Shown: positions 56,424-64,000 of the stretch, in pieces
Numbering within the stretch: the stretch's first letter is position 1
Layout: each line of letters begins with the position of its first letter
Assembly (NCBI GenBank): GCA_914767885.1
Contig: CAJZBQ010000009.1
Coordinates: 614,631-678,630 of the forward strand
Length of the DNA: 64,000 nt
Direction: 5' to 3'
DNA from: Blepharisma stoltei
Lineage: Eukaryota > Ciliophora > Heterotrichea > Heterotrichida > Blepharismidae
Position numbers and translations under genes: made by a program
The notes under the pieces: generated by a model
Databases searched by the model: none
Told to the model about the DNA's origin: nothing
Seen by the model: only the letters and a program-made list of their open reading frames with translations

Positions 56424-58791
56424 CTAACCCAGCTGAGCCATGCTGAAAATTTCAACATTATCTTTTTCTTTTATTATAATATGGTTATTAGCAACTTCAA
56501 CTGCATTGATATCCCTCGAAAATAAAGACCTAAATTTCTGCTTGACAGTTTTTGTTTTTATATCCCATAAATTAAAAATTCCTTTTTTGCACCCTTCAAT
56601 AAGCAATGCCCCATCAGAATCAGCAATGCAGCAACTAAAAGATTTTCCTTCACTTTTTAAACTAACAATGTCTCCATCATCAACATTTAGAATATCTATA
56701 TAATTTACATTCTCTCTTGACGTAAAAAACGCAATATGTAATAAAAAAGGTGATAGTGCCCTAATAGAGCATATGAAGCTCTCCATATGCATTTTTTTCA
56801 TGCAGTCACCTTTTTGTAAATCTCATACATAAAGAAAATTTTGAGAATCATATCAAAAATCATAATTTCCACATTCGGAAAATCTAACCCTTACTCCAAA
56901 AGATAAATATTTTAAACTTTTAAATAAATAACTTATTTTATATATAAGTGGGAAATATTTATATTTAATTTTATTAAATTATCTAATTTAATTTATTTTT
57001 TTAAAACTAATATAAAATAATTACAATAAACAATAATTTAGCCTACTCAAAGGAAGTAAGATGGCTACCATTTTGTTGGGTTTTAATTATTCTAACTAAA
57101 GTAAAATCAGGGATGCTGTAATACTTATACGACAATTTATCCAAGCAGATCAAATAATTTTCACAACGAGAAAATGAATATTCAAGATTCCACCATTGTT
57201 CAAAACTTAATGTTTTTATTGAAAAATCCCGCTTGATGTCATATATTTGTATTTTATCACCAAATTTTCTCAATAAATAAGTTTCAAAAGGAGAAAATAC
57301 ATAGTCATTATACCACCCATTTTGCATGAATTTTTTGATTTGTTTTGGGTTACAAGTTCTCAGTTCTCATAAGATAGATTTTTCTAAACTTGTAGTAATG
57401 AGATATGTACCTTTTGGAGATACTTTAGCTTTATAAATGGTAAGATGCCTATTATTATCATTTTGGACAAATTTAGAAGAAAATTCATAAATTTTTATAC
57501 TCCCTTTAGAATCGCTCCAAGAAATATATTTTCCTGAAATAGAAAACATTACTGATATAATATTGCCTTCAAATCCAGAAAAAAATTGTGAAATATTCTT
57601 CGTTTTTAAGTCTATAATAAATCCCTCATTTCCTTTTGGATTGATTGCTAAAAATTTTCCACAAGGAGAAAATGACAAACATAATATCTTTCCTGTCCTA
57701 TAAAAAATTTTTGTTTTAGCTGAGGTTATAGTATCTATGATATATATTGATTCAGAATCACAGAAAGCCATTTTTTGTCCACAATAAGAAATAGAAAAAA
57801 CGTTTTTAATAGGAAACTTTCCTCAAAATTTCCTATAGAGACTCCAATTTTCAGTTTCGATTACAGAAATTGATCCTGCTCTTATCATTGCTAAATATCT
57901 ATTGGATGGAGAAAAAACCAATTTTGAGGTTCTATAAGTGAGGGCTTTAGTAATTCCAAGAATCTGTTTGCCTTTCTCTATATCCCAGCTAAGAACAGTT
58001 GAGTTGGCATCAAGAGCTGCAATATATTTTCAATTTGATGAAATTACCAATCTATGCAAATTAAGCTCACATATAAGTCTATTTCCATAATTGTCCTTAA
58101 TCTTTATATATTGTCCATGAACACTTGCTAAGGAAGATTCGAATCTAAAGCTATGAGTGTACGTAATATTTGTAGTAATAAAATCGTTTAAGTTGACTTT
58201 ATTTCTAATTTTTTGCTCTTTTAAGTCAATTTCTATGACACTATCATCATTTTGATAGTAAAAATATTTATCATCTGTAGAGAAATTGAGCCCTTTTGCA
58301 TCCTTTGAATTAAATTTTATAAAATACCCAAAATTTGCACAGCTGAGGTCACAATTTTTAAAATTCACACAATGAAATTGGGACTGTAAAAACTTGACTT
58401 CCTTTAAATAGCTATTTTCAAAAGTTGCATTTACGAATAGGCGCTGGGATAGGTCAGCTTTTGGGATGCGAATTCTGCTGAAATCGATATCTTTAAATAC
58501 GAAATCGCTTTTGGCAAGTATAGTTGCAGCATTACTGCATGCTAAATCAATTTCTTTTGACGTTCTAGAGAGCAAAATCAATTTCACGAGATCTTCTTTA
58601 TTGCTTTCTCTAATAAAACTATTAAAGCAAGACAAAATATCTGGAAAATCAACTAAATCAAGCTTGTTTAAATAAGAGTTCTTGATTGAATCAAGAGTTT
58701 TCCAAATGTTGATGTCTTTCAGTATTTTCTGAGCTAAATATTCGTTATAATCTCTTTCTGAGCGATTTAATAGCTTATTGATTTTATTCAT
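56424..58791 (-). CDS. Pentapeptide-repeat / WD40-like protein, paralog 2
   Basis: Nearly identical to paralog 1 over its whole length, 731 aa after removing a 172-bp IES that paralog 1 lacks. Same N-terminal helical region, pentapeptide-like segment and WD40-like blades; TGA Trp codons at the same places. The two genes with their flanks form a tandem duplication of about 3.1 kb. High identity suggests recent duplication or gene conversion. Confidence 0.8.
56887..57058. other. IES, 172 bp, present only in paralog 2
   Basis: TA at 56885-56886 and 57057-57058. Direct comparison with paralog 1 (AAAATCTAAGATGG) shows the exact empty site, so boundaries are certain to within the TA. Confidence 0.92.
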
Positions 58792-59593
58792 TATAACAAT
58801 ATGAGACTCTGGAAAATAGCTTTACTTCAGAAATTAATTTATTAAAATTTCATATAAAACCAACTACTTTGACTTTATATTATGAAATCGCTTAAAAGTA
58901 TTTGAAGTGCTTTATATAATATGCCTTCTTTAATCTAAGCATATTTACAGAAACAAGACGCTTTATTTTAAATAATATAAAGTAAACTTCAATTAATTAT
59001 AATGCAATTTTTATAAACATGATGAACTACAGCAAGAAAATCAGCCTGAGCCTGAAATAAAATGAGATTCATCTGTGTCTTTCATTTAAATTCTTATCTA
59101 ATTTAAAGACGAAGAGCAAGCAATGGCACATGATAAGGCTTTTAATAAAAAAATTGGATATTTAAGCTAAAAATTGTGCAGCATGCATCAACGGATGTTT
59201 GGGGGTGCCATAAGAAATTGTTGAAGATATCATTATTTCTATAGAACAGAGGATTCTATTCCAAACTATCATATTGATAGAGCACTTTTCAATCTCAAAT
59301 TACTAGAAAGAAGACCTCCTGCATCCTTAATATCAGTTTTTTTATGATGAAATTTATTGAAATATAGTAATAAAATTTTAAAAATAATGGGCAACTTTTT
59401 TATTGTTCTTTTACACTTTTTATATATAAAACTAATCTTTGAGCTGTCTAGTAAAGAGGAAATTTCTTGGAATTATATTTCTTTTTTACAAAGATTCTCT
59501 TTGACCAAAAAGGTTCTTTATAATATAAATATTTTTTCTGACGAATTAATATATATTATTAAACAGTTAACCTAATTTTTCTAATTAAATGCT
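58792..59593. other. Spacer, second copy of duplicated flank
   Basis: Noncoding, similar to 55690-56330. A 72-codon frame near 59357 is in the less conserved part and unsupported. Confidence 0.5.
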
Positions 59594-61831
59594 TTAGTCT
59601 AATTGGGCTGCCTTGTAAATTTCTATATTTTGTTTCTCTCTTATTATTATAAGTCCATTTACATCTTCAACTGATTTAATAGATCTCAAAAATAAAGATC
59701 TGATTTTTTCTTTTACAGTCCAAGTTTCAACATCCCATATATTAATAATACCATTTTCATTTCCTCCTATAATTTCTCTCCCATTAGGACTAAAGCAAAA
59801 GCAGGTAATTTCTTCACGACTCTCTATGCAAACACTATCATTTGTATCTATGTTTAAAACTTTAATATAAGGTTTGGGCTTTGATGGGAACAAAAAAGCA
59901 AATTTTGATAAAGTTGATGTGAAAGTAAAAATAGTTGCCCCTTTCTCTCTCTGAATGCTTTTAATGAAGCAATCTTTTTCTAAGTCTCATATGCAAATAC
60001 AAAACTGAGAGCCTATTCAAATACTATACTTACCACACTTAGTAAATGCATAATGGTAATAGTCTAGGGTTTTAGTTTCTGCAATTTTGACTTTATCCAA
60101 ATAAGGAATCGTGAAATATTCATAAATATCGTTTCTTAAGCAGATAAAATAACTCTCACAATTAGAAAATGTGAAGTGGCAAAAATAGCCTAGTGTTAAT
60201 GTTTTTAGCCACATATCACGCTTTATATGATAAATGTCAAAATGATGGTAGATTCTTTGGACGAGGTAAGTATCAAAAGGAGAAAAAGCAAAATTAAGAT
60301 AAAAAGCACTAAAAGAAAGCTGCTTTATTTGCTTCGGGTTGAAATCTGTTAAATCCCATAAGATAGATTTCTTTTGATTAAAAAAAAGGAGATAGGTTCC
60401 TTTTGGTGATACTTTTGCCTTTTGAAAATTCTTTCCATTTTTCACGAATTTTGGAAAAAATTCATAAACTCAGATTTCCCCATATCAGTTGGTTAAAGAA
60501 ATATATTTGCTTGACATTGAAAGCAGCACTGATGTTAATTTGTCCTTAAATCCAGCAAAAACTTGTAAAATTCTTTGGTTTTCTAAGTTCATCATATATC
60601 CAACCCCTTTATTAGATCCAAATGCTAAAAATTTCCCGCACAGAGAAAAAGTTAGTGCTCGTATTTTTTTATTTTTGAAAAAAATCTTAGATTGGTCTGA
60701 AGACGAAACATCTATCAAATGTATGCCAGAAGAGCTACAAGCAATTTTTGTTTCACAAGATGAGATAGCAATAACGCCTTTTAAAGAGAATCTGCCTCGA
60801 AGAAATCTGATTAGAGTTCAATTTTTAGTTTCAATTATATAAATCGTGTCTGGACTTTTTATTGCTAAATATTTGCTGGAAGGAGCAAAAGCAAATTGTG
60901 TTCATTTATGATCAAATTTATTAAAAGGATCAATAATTTGATGATTGTTTTCTATGTCTCAGCACCTGATAAAAATATTATTGTCATAAGCTACTATATA
61001 TTTATAATTTGGTGAAAATTTCAAATTAAAAGGATCTATATAAAATAAAAGCCTATTTTCATGTTCATCCCAAAATTCAATGAATTGATTACGGGTCTTT
61101 AATGTGACAGGCTTGAGCTCTGCGTTGAGACATTTAGTGATATGTGAAGAAACAAAATTTGTAAAATTAGCCTTAATTTTTGATTCTTGATTTTTCAAGT
61201 CCAGTTCTATCAAATTATTGTCATTTCTGTAGCAAAAATAGTTATCATCATCAGAGAAACTTAATCCTTTTCCCTTTCGTGTCAATCCTGCCCAAGTCTT
61301 CTCTCGCACTGACCGCGCACAAACGGGGGCCAAGGGAGTTCCTCTCATGAGGCACTCGTAGTCTCAAGAGTCGCAATGTTTTCTACCAAAGGTTCCGACA
61401 TGCCGGCCTCCACTAGTAATATGCGATTGCAAAAAATTGACCTCTTTTAGGTTGCTGTTTTCAAAATTCACATTTATAAATAAGCATTGAGATAAATCCG
61501 CTTTTGGGATGCGGATATTGCTTAAATCTATATTCTTAAAAGAAAAATCACTTTTAGCTAGAATAGTTATTGCATTGCTGCAAGCCAAATCAATCTCTTT
61601 TGATAATCTTGAAAGCAATACTAAGTTTAGGAGGTCTTCTTTGAGAGTCTTATCCAAATATTTGCTAAATAGAGTATAAATATTTGGAAAATTAATTAAT
61701 TCAAGCTTATTTAAATAAGAAGCTTGAATAGAATCAATTTTTTTCAAATTTCTTATGTCATTCAAAATTTTCTGAGCTAGATATTCGTCACAACATCTCT
61801 CTGAAATAGGCTTGAGTTTTTTAAACATCAT
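59594..61831 (-). CDS. Pentapeptide-repeat / WD40-like protein, paralog 3 (diverged)
   Basis: A 745-aa frame, TGA=Trp, same domain order as paralogs 1 and 2 but much more diverged. The first 150 residues are best conserved (DLSNIRIPKADLSQCLF). Between KEVNFLQSH and KGLSFSDDD the expected 28 pentapeptide residues are replaced by about 49 residues coded by a GC-rich segment (about 61271-61422) that stays open only because TGA is Trp. Whether the protein still folds is unclear. Confidence 0.7.
61271..61422. other. GC-rich foreign-looking segment inside paralog 3
   Basis: About 150 bp, far richer in GC than the flanking gene. It replaces about 84 bp of conserved sequence. Possibly a retroelement scrap or repair filler. 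No target duplication or TA boundary found. Confidence 0.6.
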
Positions 61832-62139
61832 CTATATAAAGCAATATAATAATTTAGTAAAAATAGTAAATCTAGAATAAATGGAAGCCAATAAGAAGCG
61901 CTCATGGGTATTATGAAGAGAAAAGCTGGGAAGACTGATGCGGAAGCTTCAGGAAAAGGTGTATTAATCTGATAGAATCAGCCTTATTGGTTTTCAAATT
62001 TGGAATTGCCGTTTGAATTCTAATTCAACATAAACTCAAGGTTGTATGCTATCAATTAGTCCTATATTTTCCAGAAATTTAATATTGATCAGAACTTTTT
62101 GATATTAGATCAGACTCCAAGCCTTTATTAAAATTTCAT

Positions 62140-64000
62140 TTTAGGGTGTTAGGGTGTTAGGGTGTTAGGGTGTTAGGGTGTTAGGGTGTTAGGGGTGTTA
62201 GGGTGTTAGGGTGTTAGGGGTGTTAGGTGTGGTTAGGGTGTTAGGGTGTTAGGGTGTTAGGGTGTTAGGGTGTTAGGGTGTTAGGGTGTTAGGGTGTTAG
62301 GGTGTTAGGGTGTTAGGGTGTTAGGGTGTTAGGGTGTTAGGGTGTTAGGGGTGTTAGGGTGTTAGGGTGTTAGGGTGTTAGGGTGTTAGGGTGTTAGGGT
62401 GTTAGGGTGTTAGGGTGTTAGGGGTGTTAGGGTGTTAGGGTGTTAGGGTGTTAGGGTGTTAGGGTGTTAGGGTGTTAGGGTTGGGGTTAGGGTGTTAGGG
62501 TGTTAGGGTGTTAGGGTGTTAGGGTGTTAGGGTGTTAGGGGTGTTAGGGTGTTAGGGTGTTAGGGTTGTTAGGGTGTTAGGGTGTTAGGGTGGTTAGGGT
62601 GTTAGGGTGTTAGGGTGTTAGGGTGTTTAGGGTGTTAGGGTGTTTAGGGTGTTAGGGTGTTAGGGTGTTAGGGTGTTAGGGTGTTAGGGTGTTAGGGTGT
62701 TAGGGTGTTAGGGTGTTAGGGTGTTAGGGTGTTAGGGTGTTAGGGTGTTAGGGTGTTAGGGTGTTAGGGTGTTAGGGTGTTAGGGTGTTAGGGTGTTAGG
62801 GTGTTAGGGTGTTAGGGTGTTAGGGTGTTAGGGTGTTAGGGTGTTAGGGTGTTAGGGTGTTAGGGTGTTAGGGTGTTAGGGTGTTAGGGTGTTAGGGTGT
62901 TAGGGTGTTAGGGTGTTAGGGTGTTAGGGTGTTAGGGTGTTAGGGTGTTAGGGTGTTAGGGTGTTAGGGTGTTAGGGTGTTAGGGTGTTAGGGTGTTAGG
63001 GTGTTAGGGTGTTAGGGTGTTAGGGTGTTAGGGTGTTAGGGTGTTAGGGTGTTAGGGTGTTAGGGTGTTAGGGTGTTAGGGTGTTAGGGTGTTAGGGTGT
63101 TAGGGTGTTAGGGTGTTAGGGTGTTAGGGTGTTAGGGTGTTAGGGTGTTAGGGTGTTAGGGTGTTAGGGTGTTAGGGTGTTAGGGTGTTAGGGTGTTAGG
63201 GTGTTAGGGTGTTAGGGTGTTAGGGTGTTAGGGTGTTAGGGTGTTAGGGTGTTAGGGTGTTAGGGTGTTAGGGTGTTAGGGTGTTAGGGTGTTAGGGTGT
63301 TAGGGTGTTAGGGTGTTAGGGTGTTAGGGTGTTAGGGTGTTAGGGTGTTAGGGTGTTAGGGTGTTAGGGTGTTAGGGTGTTAGGGTGTTAGGGTGTTAGG
63401 GTGTTAGGGTGTTAGGGTGTTAGGGTGTTAGGGTGTTAGGGTGTTAGGGTGTTAGGGTGTTAGGGTGTTAGGGTGTTAGGGTGTTAGGGTGTTAGGGTGT
63501 TAGGGTGTTAGGGTGTTAGGGTGTTAGGGTGTTAGGGTGTTAGGGTGTTAGGGTGTTAGGGTGTTAGGGTGTTAGGGTGTTAGGGTGTTAGGGTGTTAGG
63601 GTGTTAGGGTGTTAGGGTGTTAGGGTGTTAGGGTGTTAGGGTGTTAGGGTGTTAGGGTGTTAGGGTGTTAGGGTGTTAGGGTGTTAGGGTGTTAGGGTGT
63701 TAGGGTGTTAGGGTGTTAGGGTGTTAGGGTGTTAGGGTGTTAGGGTGTTAGGGTGTTAGGGTGTTAGGGTGTTAGGGTGTTAGGGTGTTAGGGTGTTAGG
63801 GTGTTAGGGTGTTAGGGTGTTAGGGTGTTAGGGTGTTAGGGTGTTAGGGTGTTAGGGTGTTAGGGTGTTAGGGTGTTAGGGTGTTAGGGTGTTAGGGTGT
63901 TAGGGTGTTAGGGTGTTAGGGTGTTAGGGTGTTAGGGTTAGGTTAGGGTGTTAGGGTGTTAGGGTGTTAGGGTGTTAGGGTGTTAGGGTGTTAGGGTGTT
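62140..64000. repeat. Telomere, (TGTTAGGG)n, at least 1.86 kb
   Basis: Begins within CATTTTAGGGTGTTAGGG. The first 500 bp contain variant units (extra G, TGTGG, GGTTGGGG, TTTAGGG). From about 62650 the array is uniform, with one variant block TTAGGGTTAGGTTAGGG near 63934-63950. G-rich strand runs to the right, so the window ends at or near a chromosome end. Confidence 0.97.

Overview
The window looks like germline (micronuclear) DNA from a heterotrich ciliate of the Blepharisma type. Four independent signs support this. (1) UGA is read as tryptophan throughout: for example, the K+ channel pore helix and the PARP domain run through in-frame TGA, while TAA and TAG end genes. (2) Genes carry 15-nt GT...AG introns. 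(3) The right end is at least 1.86 kb of TGTTAGGG-type telomere. (4) Many conserved genes are split by TA-bounded insertions, and removing each insertion with one TA copy restores the reading frame. These behave as internal eliminated sequences (IESs). Several are MITE-like elements, including one 390-bp copy, which fits what I recall of the Pogo-derived MITE abundant in the published Blepharisma stoltei germline. Base composition is AT-rich. No search was run; family calls come from reading motifs.

Left part (about 1.5-21.3 kb) is gene-dense with short spacers: a secreted protein of unknown function, PEX14, a voltage-gated K+ channel with a cyclic-nucleotide-binding domain (five insertions), an RBR-like zinc-binding protein fused to a PARP catalytic domain (three insertions, one of them the 390-bp MITE), a tubulin-tyrosine-ligase-like enzyme, a CCDC146-like coiled-coil protein, several small basic or acidic unknown proteins, and a stomatin-like protein 2. 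For every conserved interrupted gene here, the sum of inferred excisions leaves an uninterrupted frame. The unknown secreted gene is the exception, with an unresolved frame change near 2370.

Middle part (about 21.8-45.2 kb) is a lineage-specific ubiquitin-like cluster. It holds six USP-type cysteine proteases (four intact; one with two stops; one 5'-truncated) and at least three further decayed USP copies, three two-domain ubiquitin-like proteins whose second domain ends in a di-glycine followed by a short tail (one of them only in an alternative frame), a decayed fourth copy, one E2 conjugating enzyme with an HPN motif and active-site cysteine, and a decayed E2 duplicate. Together they suggest a dedicated modifier conjugation/deconjugation set that expanded in repeat-rich germline DNA.

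Right part (45.2-62.1 kb) is gene-poor and repeat-rich. It contains a 1.3-kb inverted-repeat element with four 190-bp tandem repeats inside, degenerate minisatellites, a Rab-like GTPase with two decayed relatives, other TIR elements, a perfect hairpin, and three subtelomeric paralogs (minus strand) with a pentapeptide-repeat region followed by WD40-like repeats. The telomere fills 62.14-64.0 kb.
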